A DNA stretch of 64,000 bases from an uncultured Opitutales bacterium (GCA_944389195.1 CALXLM010000008.1:29307-93306), one strand, 5' to 3'. Positions 45,105 to 54,302 are shown, counted from the first letter of the stretch. Notes: generated by a model from the sequence alone, not told the origin. A program made the numbers and translations.

Positions 45105-46741
45105 TTCCTCTTTACGTCCTCCTGGACGAGCGCGAGGAATGACTGGCTTTTTGAAGCCATCTCAAAGGTCTTGAGAACCTGCTCCAGCACTTCGACGTAT
45201 TTGTTGACTTCCCCTTCAAACCCCGAATAGAACTCGGTTCCTTTGACGTCCCTCAGCTCCGTTCTTATGAGGTTTGAGAGGTCAAGCATATAGGCTTTGT
45301 AGGCGCGCTCGAATCTGGATTTGTCCATGCGGGTCTTAAATTCCTTGATATGCTTCTTTACGATTGATCCGATTACCGGAGAGTTTTCGGAATCAGACAG
45401 GGAAGTGGAAGTGAAGAGCTTTGTGAAGTCGTTGGATACGGCTCTCAAACGGTCGAGCTTCATCTTTTGTTCGATGTATTTGTCGGACGAGAATTTTTCC
45501 CATTTATCCAGGCAGTCCAGCCTTCTCGCCTCGAGCCTTCCGGCATCGGACTCCAAGTCTCTCATGAGCCTGTTGACTTCCGACCTCTGCATCCAGTTTA
45601 TTTTTCGTATGCGCTGGTCGGCGGGCATTACAACGGCGAGAGTTTCGAAAGTGTTGGGGTTTATAATAAGGGTGCCTTCGCAGTAATTTACCGGCAGCCT
45701 CGTGTTAAGCGCTAATGACCTTTCGTTTATGGAGTTTATCTTCACGGGAAAAGCCATCAAATTCTGCTTCAAATATCCGACCACGAACTGCGAAGTTCCG
45801 ACAATATCCCGGTACTGCTTGTCGTTTATGAAAGCGGCGTTTTTCACGCCCTCGGGCAGGTTTTTGGGGAACAACAACACGAGGGGAATCTGCTTTGAGA
45901 TGTATATTTCGCTTTCGTTGTATTCGAGCTGCTCGCCGCGGGCGTTGGAAAGCGTGAGTCCGGGAACATAGCAGTTGAACGGCACAAACGCAACTTGCTT
46001 GCCTTGTATTTCCGCAAGCATGGCGGCGCCGCGGTTGTCGCCGTCCGTCATGTATGTTTGTGAGGAAAAACGCTCTTTTGTAAGCTTCTCGAGTTCGCTC
46101 ATCGTAGCTGGACGCTTCTTTTGGGCCGTCCCAGATGCGTCGGCGTGGGCGTCGCCTCCGGCGGATTCAGGCATTTTCCCCGAAAGTATTTCCTTTACGG
46201 TTTTAAGCTGTTCCGAGAAATTTCCGGGAAATTCTTCGGCGGCGGCCTTTTTGATTATCGCAAACGTTCTCGGGCGCATTTTATCCGTCGTCAATGAATC
46301 GAGCTCCATTTTCGCGGCGGTTTCGCCCTGCAAAAGCTCGACGAACGTGTTTAAATCAGTATTTCCCGATTCTTCGAACTTCTTTCTAAGTTCGTTGTAT
46401 CCGGAAGTGCCAAGCTGCACCTTGTAGTCGTTCAAACCGGCCGCTATGGACGCCTGCTCGTTTATGTACGGCTCCTGCGCGGAGAAATCCAGAGGAAACT
46501 TTTTTTCAGCTATGGATTTAATTAGCTTTATGTCGTTTTCGTCCGCCGAAAACGACATGTTTTGAATGGTTTCCCAGGCTTCCGCCTGCTTTTTTACCCA
46601 AGCTTTGGCTTTGGACTGGTTGTCGGCGTTCAGTTCGACCGATTTCGCTTCAAGCTTTGCCTTCAAGTCTGCGGGCATTTCCTGCGCGAACGCAGCCGCC
46701 GCAAAGACCGCCACCGAAATTGATGTGATAAACCTCTTCAT
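45092..46741 (-). CDS. Exported protein of unknown function, 549 aa
   Basis: I do not recognise this protein. A clean signal peptide (about 1-19, ending AAFAQ) is followed by a charged helical region (20-240) with an Ala/Gly/His-rich linker. A beta-rich segment (about 245-400: KQVAFVPFNCYVPG, GTLIINPNTFETLAVV) is faintly like a degenerate chymotrypsin-fold domain, but no catalytic Ser-His-Asp set is visible. A long helical C-terminal domain (400-549) is rich in charged residues. It is convergent with thiL, the last 13 bp of the two genes overlapping, and is preceded by a long non-coding gap. Confidence 0.8.
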   Translation of the reverse strand: MKRFITSISVAVFAAAAFAQEMPADLKAKLEAKSVELNADNQSKAKAWVKKQAEAWETIQNMSFSADENDIKLIKSIAEKKFPLDFSAQEPYINEQASIAAGLNDYKVQLGTSGYNELRKKFEESGNTDLNTFVELLQGETAAKMELDSLTTDKMRPRTFAIIKKAAAEEFPGNFSEQLKTVKEILSGKMPESAGGDAHADASGTAQKKRPATMSELEKLTKERFSSQTYMTDGDNRGAAMLAEIQGKQVAFVPFNCYVPGLTLSNARGEQLEYNESEIYISKQIPLVLLFPKNLPEGVKNAAFINDKQYRDIVGTSQFVVGYLKQNLMAFPVKINSINERSLALNTRLPVNYCEGTLIINPNTFETLAVVMPADQRIRKINWMQRSEVNRLMRDLESDAGRLEARRLDCLDKWEKFSSDKYIEQKMKLDRLRAVSNDFTKLFTSTSLSDSENSPVIGSIVKKHIKEFKTRMDKSRFERAYKAYMLDLSNLIRTELRDVKGTEFYSGFEGEVNKYVEVLEQVLKTFEMASKSQSFLALVQEDVKRNQGW

Positions 46742-47327
46742 AGTAGAAAAAAAGCAACCTTATTTCAAATACACTGCCTGTCAATCAATTTAACACGGGA
46801 TTGGGAGTTTTGTTCCCTAAAAAATTATTGCGGCTGTTTGGCGATTGCATATGAATTTGCGGCGCCGCACGATATGAAATCCGCCTTTTAAGGCGGATCG
46901 GTGCGGAAATAGCGCGCAAGATGCGGGGGGAGCGGAAAAAGTTCCGCTTATGCATCTGAAATTGTTTAAGGGGGAGGGGACGGGCCTCCAAAATAAAATT
47001 TGTCTTTTTTCAAATCCCGCGGCGCTCGATTGCGCTTTTATCCGTGCCGCGGCTGGAAAATGCGCGCGCGCTTTCGCGCTTTATCTCCGTGTTTTTCTGA
47101 CGGGCATAAAAAATGCAATCGCATGTTTGCAAAGTCCGGTTTAATATTGTTTCGGAAATAGACGGATTTCCAAAAGATTTTTTTTATGGATTTTTAAGCC
47201 GGCAAACGGGGACGTTTTGCCTTTCTGCAAGAAATAAGCTTGAAGCTCCTCAGCCTCTTTGTTTGTATCTGTCACTTCAATGAACTTGCTAAACAAATTA
47301 GTATCGCTTGGTAAAAAGGTATTTTCA
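46742..47327. other. Long intergenic region with compound hairpins
   Basis: Nearly 600 bp without a confident gene. It contains a nested structure (outer 46865-46870 with 46901-46906, inner 46879-46886 with 46891-46898) and a second hairpin (46931-46937 with 46942-46948). It also has a GC-rich segment near 47055-47085 that can fold. It must hold the divergent promoters of the 549-aa protein and the DEAD-box helicase. It matches no RNA family I can name. Confidence 0.4.
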
Positions 47328-48794
47328 ATGCGCTCCGGAAAGCAAAAGAAGCGCGCGGGAACCTCCCCGTCCAAGCCCGGGAAAGGTAAAAAAAAGAACG
47401 CCGCCGGAAAGGCAGGCAGAAGCGCTAAAGAACTTCGGATCCGCGATTCCTCCGCAAGGCCGGCCGCTAAACCGCGCGCAAGGCGGGCAGTATCCGGGCA
47501 GGGCTCATCAAAACCGGCGCCGTCGGAAGCTCGCGCCTCGGAACAGGACCTTCCCGCGCGGAAACGCCCCGCGAAAAAGGTTGCCGTACCATATGCGCTT
47601 GAAGATTTAACGCCGGCAATTCCGGAATTTGCGGCGCTCGGCCTTTCGGCTTACGCCCTTTCTGCCGTTAAAGACATGGGTTATTCCATTCCGACACCAA
47701 TTCAGTCAAAGGCCATACCGATAGTGCTTTCCGGTTCCGACGTAATCGGAACGGCGCAGACGGGAACGGGAAAAACGGCAGCATTTGCGCTTCCGATAGT
47801 CGATATGCTCAAGTCTGCCGAACACGATCCGAGGGTTTTGGTGTTGAGCCCCACGAGGGAGTTGGCCTCGCAGACGGCGGAGGCGTTTAAGAATTTTTCA
47901 AAATATTCCCCGGCGGAAACCCTTCTTATTCAGGGCGGCGTTTCCATGGAGCGCCAGATTGCCGCGCTCAAAAGCGGCGTGGATATCGCCGTCGCCACTC
48001 CCGGCCGCCTTCTCGACTTGCACAGAAACCGCGCGATATCGCTAAAAAACGTCAAATGGCTGGTATTGGACGAAGTGGACAGAATGTTCGACATGGGGTT
48101 TATCGAAGACGTCTCCAAGATTATCAGATACTGCCCGAAAGACCGGCAGACTCTTTTCTTTTCGGCCACCATGCCGGACGCCGTGATGAGACTCTCAAAT
48201 TGGGCGCTTTCGGATCCCCGACGCCTCGACGCCGGTGTCGTGCACAGCCCGGCGGATACAATAGAGCATTTCGTATATCCGGTTGACGGCATACAAAAAT
48301 ACGACCTCCTGATAGAATATTTAAAATCGATAAAATTCGATTCCCTGATAGTTTTTACCCGCACCCGCATAGACGCCGACCGGATCGGGGAATGGCTTGC
48401 GGGCCACGATTACAGCGTTTCGATACTCCATTCCGACCGCACACAAAAGGAGCGCGACAAGGCTCTTGCGGATTTTAAAAACCGCAAAACAAGCATACTT
48501 GTGGCGACCGACATCGCCTCCCGCGGCCTGGATATAAACGACGTGCAGTACGTCATAAACTACAACGTTCCGGAACATTCGGAGGATTACGTTCACCGCA
48601 TAGGCCGCACCGGGAGGGCCAACAAGGACGGAACTGCGATAACCCTGTATTCCTCCGACGAAACTTCGTTTCTAAAGAGGATAGAGGACTTTATTGGCGC
48701 GCGCATCGAACGCAGGAAACTCGACGGATTCCCGTACAGAAACGAGCCGGTGCTTTCCGAAGAGTCGAAACGCTCGCGCAAGCGCAACAGATAA
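47328..48794 (+). CDS. DEAD-box RNA helicase (RhlE/CsdA-like)
   Basis: An ATP-dependent RNA helicase. The ATG at 47328 (AAGG upstream) begins a Lys/Arg/Ala-rich N-terminal tail of about 90 residues; earlier in-frame starts at 47259 and 47280 are possible. The core has the Q motif (IPTPIQSKAIP), motif I AQTGTGKT, Ia PTRELA, motif II as DEVD (not the canonical DEAD), motif III SAT, and the C-terminal motifs VATDIASRGLD and HRIGRTGR. A basic tail follows (SKRSRKRNR). Helicases with such tails often act on rRNA or cold-shock structures. The basic N-terminal extension is unusual. Confidence 0.93.
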   Translation: MRSGKQKKRAGTSPSKPGKGKKKNAAGKAGRSAKELRIRDSSARPAAKPRARRAVSGQGSSKPAPSEARASEQDLPARKRPAKKVAVPYALEDLTPAIPEFAALGLSAYALSAVKDMGYSIPTPIQSKAIPIVLSGSDVIGTAQTGTGKTAAFALPIVDMLKSAEHDPRVLVLSPTRELASQTAEAFKNFSKYSPAETLLIQGGVSMERQIAALKSGVDIAVATPGRLLDLHRNRAISLKNVKWLVLDEVDRMFDMGFIEDVSKIIRYCPKDRQTLFFSATMPDAVMRLSNWALSDPRRLDAGVVHSPADTIEHFVYPVDGIQKYDLLIEYLKSIKFDSLIVFTRTRIDADRIGEWLAGHDYSVSILHSDRTQKERDKALADFKNRKTSILVATDIASRGLDINDVQYVINYNVPEHSEDYVHRIGRTGRANKDGTAITLYSSDETSFLKRIEDFIGARIERRKLDGFPYRNEPVLSEESKRSRKRNR

Positions 48795-48918
48795 TGCGGT
48801 CAAAAGTTTTTTTTAGCGAGTCCCGCGGGAAATGGAGTTTTTCAGCGCGGGAGGCGCGGCGATTTTTTTTAGGGGGATTTTTCTCGACACGCGGGCGTTT
48901 GCTTTTAGTTATTGGCTC

Positions 48919-49989
48919 ATGCACAAAAATCTAAGCAAGATGAAAAGTTCCGATTTTGAGGCGAAAATCGGTTCTAAAGACGTGGGGCTCTATATATTGA
49001 AAAACCGTTGCGGAATGGAAATGTCGGTGACCAATTTCGGCGCGCGCGTGGTGGAGCTTTTCGTTCCGGACAGGCGCGGAAATTTCGACGATGTCGTTCT
49101 GGGGCACAATACGATCGAGAAATATGTCAACTATAAGGGGGAACGTTTTTTGGGGGCTTCAATCGGGCGTTTCGGAAACCGCATAGCGGGCAGCAGGTTC
49201 AAACTCGGCGGCAGGGAGTATCTTTTGGAGGCAAACGACGGTTCCAACTCACTCCACGGGGGACGCCAAGGCTTCGACATGAAGGTTTGGGACGTCGCAT
49301 CGCACGGCGATTCGGAAATAGAATTTCGCCTCGTGTCTCCGGACGGCGACGGGGGCTTTCCCGGAGAATTGTCCGTCGGCATGGTTTACCGCCTTACCGA
49401 CGCCGGCGAGTTCGTTATAGAGTATTCGGCGACTTCCGACGCCGAAACGGTTGTCAATTTGACCCACCATTCATTTTTCAATCTGCGCGGAGAGGGAAAC
49501 GGCGACATCAACGGGCATATAATGACAATAGACGCCTCGAAATATACGCCTGTTGACGCCGCGCTGATACCGACCGGCGAAATCGCGGACGTTGCCGGGA
49601 CCCCCTTTGATTTTACACGGCCTACGCCGATAGGCCTGCGCCTCGACAGCGGCGACAGGCAGCTTGAACTCGCCCACGGATACGACCACAACTGGGTTTT
49701 AAATAAATCCTCAGAAGGCGCGCTCGATTTCGCGGCGGAGGTTTTCGAACCAGAATCCGGGAGGGTCTTAACCGTGTTTACAACAGAACCGGGCATGCAG
49801 TTTTACGGGGGGAACTTCTTTAATGGGGAAATAGGCAAAAGCGGCAAACCGTATGTGTTCAGGGGGACTTTCGCCCTCGAAACGCAGCATTTTCCGGACA
49901 GCCCCAACAAACCCGGATTTCCATCGACCGTCTTGAAACCCGGAGAGGTTTACAGGCATATCTGCAAATATTCTTTTTCCGCGCGATAG
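48919..49989 (+). CDS. galM: Aldose 1-epimerase (mutarotase)
   Basis: Interconverts alpha and beta anomers of aldoses. A 356-residue galactose-mutarotase fold; the start is ATG 48919 or 48940, with an upstream in-frame codon at 48832 unlikely. Catalytic residues are visible: Arg in IGRFGNRIAG, His in NSLHGG and THHSFFNL, and the base Glu in FALETQHFPDSPN. No signal peptide, so cytoplasmic. It is the first gene of the cluster with the glycyl radical enzyme and the sugar symporter, which suggests the imported sugar needs anomer exchange. Confidence 0.93.
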   Translation: MHKNLSKMKSSDFEAKIGSKDVGLYILKNRCGMEMSVTNFGARVVELFVPDRRGNFDDVVLGHNTIEKYVNYKGERFLGASIGRFGNRIAGSRFKLGGREYLLEANDGSNSLHGGRQGFDMKVWDVASHGDSEIEFRLVSPDGDGGFPGELSVGMVYRLTDAGEFVIEYSATSDAETVVNLTHHSFFNLRGEGNGDINGHIMTIDASKYTPVDAALIPTGEIADVAGTPFDFTRPTPIGLRLDSGDRQLELAHGYDHNWVLNKSSEGALDFAAEVFEPESGRVLTVFTTEPGMQFYGGNFFNGEIGKSGKPYVFRGTFALETQHFPDSPNKPGFPSTVLKPGEVYRHICKYSFSAR

Positions 49990-50001
49990 GCGTTCCGCGA
50001 T

Positions 50002-50757
50002 ATGTTGGGAACGATTTTCAGCATAGAGGATTTCGCCGTCAACGACGGGCCGGGGGTGCGCACGACGGTGTTTTTGAAAGGCTGCCCGCTGAGGTGCCAA
50101 TGGTGCCACAATCCTGAGGGCATGTCGTTTGAAAAAGAGTGGATTGAAAAGAAAAACGGCGAAAGGTCGCTGTGCGGCGAGGATATCGATTCCGCCGATT
50201 TGGCTGAAATGCTCTTGCGAGACGAAAAAATATTCAGGCTGAACGAGGGCGGGGTCACCTTTTCCGGGGGCGAACCGCTCGCCCAAAGCGAATTTTTGTT
50301 CGACGTTATTTCCTCGTTAAAAGGAAGGGTTCATTGCGCGGTGGAAACGAGCGGATACGCGTCTGCGGGCGTCTTCGAAAAAATCGCAGGAATTTCCGAT
50401 TTGATTCTTATAGACTGCAAGACCACCGATCCCGAAACGCATAAAAAATACACGGGGTTCGACAACGGCCCCATATTGGAAAACCTAAAGAGGCTTTGCG
50501 CTTCGGAAAACAAATTCATAGTGCGCGTTCCGCTTATACCGTCGGTCAACGATTCGCGCGAAAACATGCTTGCGCTCCTCGGCATAATAAGGGGGGCAAA
50601 GTCGCTTTTGGGGGTTGAGATATTGCCGTACCACAAGACCGCCGGCGCAAAATACTGCATGCTCGGCAAGACGTATTTCCCGGATTTCGACGTAAACGCA
50701 AAACCGAATTTTACTGACGTATTTTCAGAAAACAACATAAACTGCACCGTATTATGA
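50002..50757 (+). CDS. Glycyl-radical-enzyme activating enzyme (radical SAM)
   Basis: Installs the glycyl radical on the partner enzyme using SAM and a [4Fe-4S] cluster. The start is ATG 50002. The cluster cysteines are Cys28, Cys32 and Cys35 in GCPLRCQWCHNPEG; the GGE SAM-binding motif is in TFSGGEPLAQ, with later family segments (LILIDCKTTD, VRVPLIPSVND, ILPYHKTAGAKY). The 251-residue protein lacks the ferredoxin-like two-cluster insert that usually follows the SAM cysteines in activases of dehydratase-type enzymes; in that respect it is like PflA. It overlaps the glycyl radical gene by ATGA, so they are made together. Confidence 0.93.
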   Translation: MLGTIFSIEDFAVNDGPGVRTTVFLKGCPLRCQWCHNPEGMSFEKEWIEKKNGERSLCGEDIDSADLAEMLLRDEKIFRLNEGGVTFSGGEPLAQSEFLFDVISSLKGRVHCAVETSGYASAGVFEKIAGISDLILIDCKTTDPETHKKYTGFDNGPILENLKRLCASENKFIVRVPLIPSVNDSRENMLALLGIIRGAKSLLGVEILPYHKTAGAKYCMLGKTYFPDFDVNAKPNFTDVFSENNINCTVL

Positions 50758-52823
50758 ATGAAAGGTTAGAAGCTCTAAAAAAGTATATAGTGGACGAAAG
50801 AAGGCATCGGGCTTTCAGGCGCGACGCCAAGTCCGAGGGGCTCGATTTGCTCGCGGAGGACTTTAGGGCCGCCGGTTTGCCCCCCCAGGCAAGGGCAGGA
50901 AAGATGTTCGCGGCGTTCATGGCCGCCGAACGGCCGCTTATTCTGCCTGGCGAAAAAATAGTATTTACCCGCACTATAAGGGATATCCCCGACTATTTTA
51001 CGCCCGCCGAATGGGAGGCCGTAAAAAAATCGCATTTTATTCACGAAAAAGGGGAAGTGTTCAACCTTTCCGCCGATTACGAACGCGTATTAAAAGAAGG
51101 TTTGGACGCGCGGAGGCAAACGGCAGAGAACCTGTTGAAGTCTTCGAGCGGCGATGAGGCGGTGTTTTTATCGTCGGTGGTCGATGTTGTAAAAGCCGTG
51201 CAGGACCTTGTTGAAAGGTATGCCGCGGAGGCGGAAAAAACCGGCAAACCTGATATTGCCGAAGTTTTGCGGGCGGTCAGGGGCGGGCCAGCGCGGACTT
51301 TCCGGCAGGCGCTTCAGCTTTTGAGGATACTGCATTTTTCACTTTGGGCGTCGGGCAGCTACCACAATACGCTCGGGCGCATAGACCAATATCTATATCC
51401 GTTTTACCGCGGCGATATTGAGCGCGGGACTCTCACGCGGGACGAAGCTTTCGATTTGCTGGAGGAGTTCTTCCTTTCATGCAACAAGGACAGCGATTTG
51501 TACGTCGGCATGCAGCAGGGGGACAACGGGCAGAGCGTCGTCTTGGGCGGGCGTTCTCTTTCGGGCGAGTATATGTTCAACGAAATTTCCGACATGGCTT
51601 TGCGCGCAAGCTACGAGCTTGCTTTAATAGACCCAAAGATAAACATCCGCGTCGATGCAAAAACACCGTTGGAGATTTATCAAAAGGGCTCCGAGCTCAC
51701 TAAAATAGGTTTGGGCTTTCCTCAGTACAGCAACGACGACGTCGTGATACCGTCGCTTATCGAAAAGGGGTATTCGCCGGAGGACGCACATGAATATGTG
51801 GTTGCGGCGTGCTGGGAATTCATAATTCCAAAATGCGCGGCGGACGTTCCCAACATAGACGCGCTTTCGCTTGCGGATTGTGTCGGGGCGGCGCTTCCGG
51901 ATTTGCCTACTTGCGCGTCGTTCGACGACTTTTACGAATTGGTAGAGCGCCAAATAAAACTTCGTGCCGACGAAATGTGCGGGCGCCACAAAAACATATA
52001 CATGAAGCCGTCCCCGCTCATGTCGCTTCTTTCTGATTCCGCAGTGGAGCGCAAGAGGGACATATCGTTCGGCCTGAAATACAACAACTACGGCGTGCAC
52101 GGAACCGGAATTTCTACGGCGGTCGATTCTTTGGCGGCAATAAAAAAATTCTGTTTTGACGAAAAGTCTCTCTCCGCGCGGGAAATGGTGGAGGCTGTGT
52201 CTTCCAATTTTGAAAACTCGCCTGAAATTCTGGAAAAACTGCGCTACCACGCTCCGAAGATGGGGCTGGACGACGACTACGCCGACAGCATCGCCGTGAG
52301 CCTTTTGGATTCCTTTGCGGCGGCATTTAAGGACAAAAAAAACGAGCGCGGCGGATGCTACCGCGCGGGCACCGGAACCGCCATGTATTATATTTTCCAC
52401 GCCAAGGACCGCCCTGCGACCCCCGACGGGCGCCGCGCCGGCGAATCGATACCTGCCAATTATTCCCCAAGCATGTTTTTGCGCCAGAGGGGGCCGATGG
52501 CAGTGGTAAAATCATTCGCAAAGCCGCATTTGAAAAACGTGGCGAACGGCGGGCCGCTGACGCTCGAATTCGACTGCTCGGTGTTCAGAAACGCGGAATC
52601 TGTAAAAAAACTCGCGATGCTCGTTCGCACTTTCATAGTTTTGGGGGGGCATCAGCTGCAGCTCAATACGGTTGACCGCAAAAAGCTTTTGGACGCCAAG
52701 CGGCATCCTGAAAAATACCGCAATCTAATCGTACGCGTGTGGGGGTGGAGCGGATACTTTGTCGAGTTGGACGAGTGTTATCAGGACCATGTGATAGCAA
52801 GAACTGAATTTTCATTGGGATAA
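50754..52823 (+). CDS. Glycyl radical enzyme of unassigned chemistry (PFL-like fold)
   Basis: A 689-residue glycyl radical enzyme with no clear known subfamily. Fold landmarks are in the right order: LGRIDQYLYPFY, VGMQQGDNGQSVVLGG, YSNDDVVIPSLIEKG, the thiyl cysteine Cys353 in the motif CWE (Cys-x-Glu, typical of eliminase/dehydratase members, not the Cys-Cys of pyruvate formate-lyase), NNYGVHGTGISTAVDSLAA and ATPDGRRAGE. The radical glycine is Gly664 in the phrase RVWGWSGYF, where other families have RV(A/S)GY. It is about 70-150 residues shorter than the dehydratases. Neighbours are galM, a sugar symporter and GH106 enzymes, so the substrate is probably a sugar or sugar-derived polyol. This is inference. 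Confidence 0.92.
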   Translation: MNERLEALKKYIVDERRHRAFRRDAKSEGLDLLAEDFRAAGLPPQARAGKMFAAFMAAERPLILPGEKIVFTRTIRDIPDYFTPAEWEAVKKSHFIHEKGEVFNLSADYERVLKEGLDARRQTAENLLKSSSGDEAVFLSSVVDVVKAVQDLVERYAAEAEKTGKPDIAEVLRAVRGGPARTFRQALQLLRILHFSLWASGSYHNTLGRIDQYLYPFYRGDIERGTLTRDEAFDLLEEFFLSCNKDSDLYVGMQQGDNGQSVVLGGRSLSGEYMFNEISDMALRASYELALIDPKINIRVDAKTPLEIYQKGSELTKIGLGFPQYSNDDVVIPSLIEKGYSPEDAHEYVVAACWEFIIPKCAADVPNIDALSLADCVGAALPDLPTCASFDDFYELVERQIKLRADEMCGRHKNIYMKPSPLMSLLSDSAVERKRDISFGLKYNNYGVHGTGISTAVDSLAAIKKFCFDEKSLSAREMVEAVSSNFENSPEILEKLRYHAPKMGLDDDYADSIAVSLLDSFAAAFKDKKNERGGCYRAGTGTAMYYIFHAKDRPATPDGRRAGESIPANYSPSMFLRQRGPMAVVKSFAKPHLKNVANGGPLTLEFDCSVFRNAESVKKLAMLVRTFIVLGGHQLQLNTVDRKKLLDAKRHPEKYRNLIVRVWGWSGYFVELDECYQDHVIARTEFSLG

Positions 52824-52826
52824 TTT

Positions 52827-52836
52827 GGAGGAGGAG
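52827..52836 (+). promoter_or_regulatory. Strong ribosome binding site of the sugar symporter
   Basis: GGAGGAGGAG lies 5 bp before the ATG at 52842. It sets the start of the symporter and is stronger than most sites in the window. Confidence 0.8.
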
Positions 52837-52841
52837 CCGAT

Positions 52842-54170
52842 ATGAAAAACCAATTAAAAGGATTTATGTTTTACGTTGCTTTTGTTTCGTCGCTGGGGGG
52901 ATTTCTCTTCGGCTTCGATACGGTGGTAGTTTCGGGGGCTGAAAAGGGGATTCAAAGCTACTACGGCCTGTCGGGCTGGCTGCACGGCTTTACAATGGCG
53001 GTGGCGCTGTTCGGCACGATTGCCGGCGCGCTCGTATGCGGAAAACCCGCCGAAAAATACGGGCGTTTGGAAAGTTTGAAGGTGATAGCATATCTCTATC
53101 TTTTGTCGGCGCTCGGCTGCGCGCTGATAATGAACTGGTGGGCTTTGGTGCTCTTTAGGTTTATGGGAGGGCTGGCTGTCGGGGCGTCGTCGGTTGTCGG
53201 CCCCATGTACATAGCGGAGATAGCCCCGGCGAACTGGCGCGGGCGCTTTGTGGCGTTCTTCCAGTTTAACATAGTGTTGGGGCTTGTGGCAGCCTATATT
53301 TCAAACTGGTATATAAGCACCCTCGGGTTCGACAACGACTGGCGGTGGATGCTCGGGATTCTCGCGCTTCCGTCGGTATTGTTTGCCGCGCTGCTGTTTA
53401 CCATACCCGAAAGCCCAAGGTGGCTTGTAAAGGCGGGAAACAAGGAAAACGCGGCTCTTGTACTCGATAAAATCGGGGAGTGCGACGTTCATAAAGCTTT
53501 GTCGGAAATCGAGGATTCGCTCGGCGGAGTTGCGGCCTCCGAACCGCTTTTTCAGCGCAAATATTTTAAGCCGATTCTAATTGCGTTTTTTATTGCCACG
53601 TTCAACCAGCTGTCGGGAATCAACGCGATAAACTACTACGCTCCGCGAATACTCGAATCTGCGGGAGTTTTTCGGGAATCAGCTCTCTTGCAGTCGATAT
53701 TGATAGGCATGACAAACCTCGTATTCACTATGTTAGGAATGGTATTGATAGACAGGTTTGGCAGGAAAAACCTCCTTTACGTGGGGTCGGTTTTTATGAC
53801 GCTTGCGCTTTTGTCGGTGGCGGCGGGATTCCAGTACAAGGTGTTTGGCGGATATCTGATGTTGGCGTCTTTAATGACTTTTATCGGAGCTTTTGCGCTT
53901 TCGCTGGGAGCTGTAATTTGGGTGCTGATATCGGAGGTCTTCCCGACAAGCGTCCGTGCGAAGGGACAGGTGCTTGGAAGCATGACGCATTGGTTTTGGT
54001 GCGCGCTTCTGACTTGGGTATTCCCGATGCTCGTGGAGAGCGGTTTGGCCTCTTACACTTTCGGCTTTTTTGCACTGATGGCGGCTCTGACGTTTGTGTT
54101 CGCATTGAAACTTCCCGTCACCAAGGACAAATCGCTTGAGGAGATACAAAGGGAGCTTACGGGATCGTAA
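52842..54170 (+). CDS. MFS sugar porter (XylE/GalP-like H+ symporter)
   Basis: A 442-residue inner-membrane protein with 12 segments. It has the sugar-porter signatures GFLFGFDTVVVSGAE, RFMGGLAVGASSVVGP...YIAEIAP, PESPRWLVKAGN after helix 6, and FNQLSGINAINYYAPRI in helix 7. The substrate is a hexose, pentose or deoxy-sugar. It lies 18 bp after the glycyl radical enzyme, probably in the same operon, and upstream of two rhamnosidase-like enzymes, so L-rhamnose or a similar deoxy-sugar is plausible. Confidence 0.93.
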   Translation: MKNQLKGFMFYVAFVSSLGGFLFGFDTVVVSGAEKGIQSYYGLSGWLHGFTMAVALFGTIAGALVCGKPAEKYGRLESLKVIAYLYLLSALGCALIMNWWALVLFRFMGGLAVGASSVVGPMYIAEIAPANWRGRFVAFFQFNIVLGLVAAYISNWYISTLGFDNDWRWMLGILALPSVLFAALLFTIPESPRWLVKAGNKENAALVLDKIGECDVHKALSEIEDSLGGVAASEPLFQRKYFKPILIAFFIATFNQLSGINAINYYAPRILESAGVFRESALLQSILIGMTNLVFTMLGMVLIDRFGRKNLLYVGSVFMTLALLSVAAGFQYKVFGGYLMLASLMTFIGAFALSLGAVIWVLISEVFPTSVRAKGQVLGSMTHWFWCALLTWVFPMLVESGLASYTFGFFALMAALTFVFALKLPVTKDKSLEEIQRELTGS

Positions 54171-54239
54171 GTTTGTCCGGTTTTTCGGGCTTTTGCATTT
54201 TTTACTCGGAGCCTCCGTATGTGTGTGTGGGATATTGTC

Positions 54240-54267
54240 TTGACTGAAATTAAAAAAAATGTAACAA
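54240..54267 (+). promoter_or_regulatory. Possible promoter of the first GH106 gene
   Basis: TTGACT (54240-54245) and TAACAA (54262-54267) are 16 bp apart in a very AT-rich gap. The -10 is poor. If real, the rhamnosidase pair can be transcribed independently of the glycyl radical genes. Confidence 0.3.
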
Positions 54268-54302
54268 AAAACAACAAATATAAAGTTAATCCTACATGTG
54301 AT

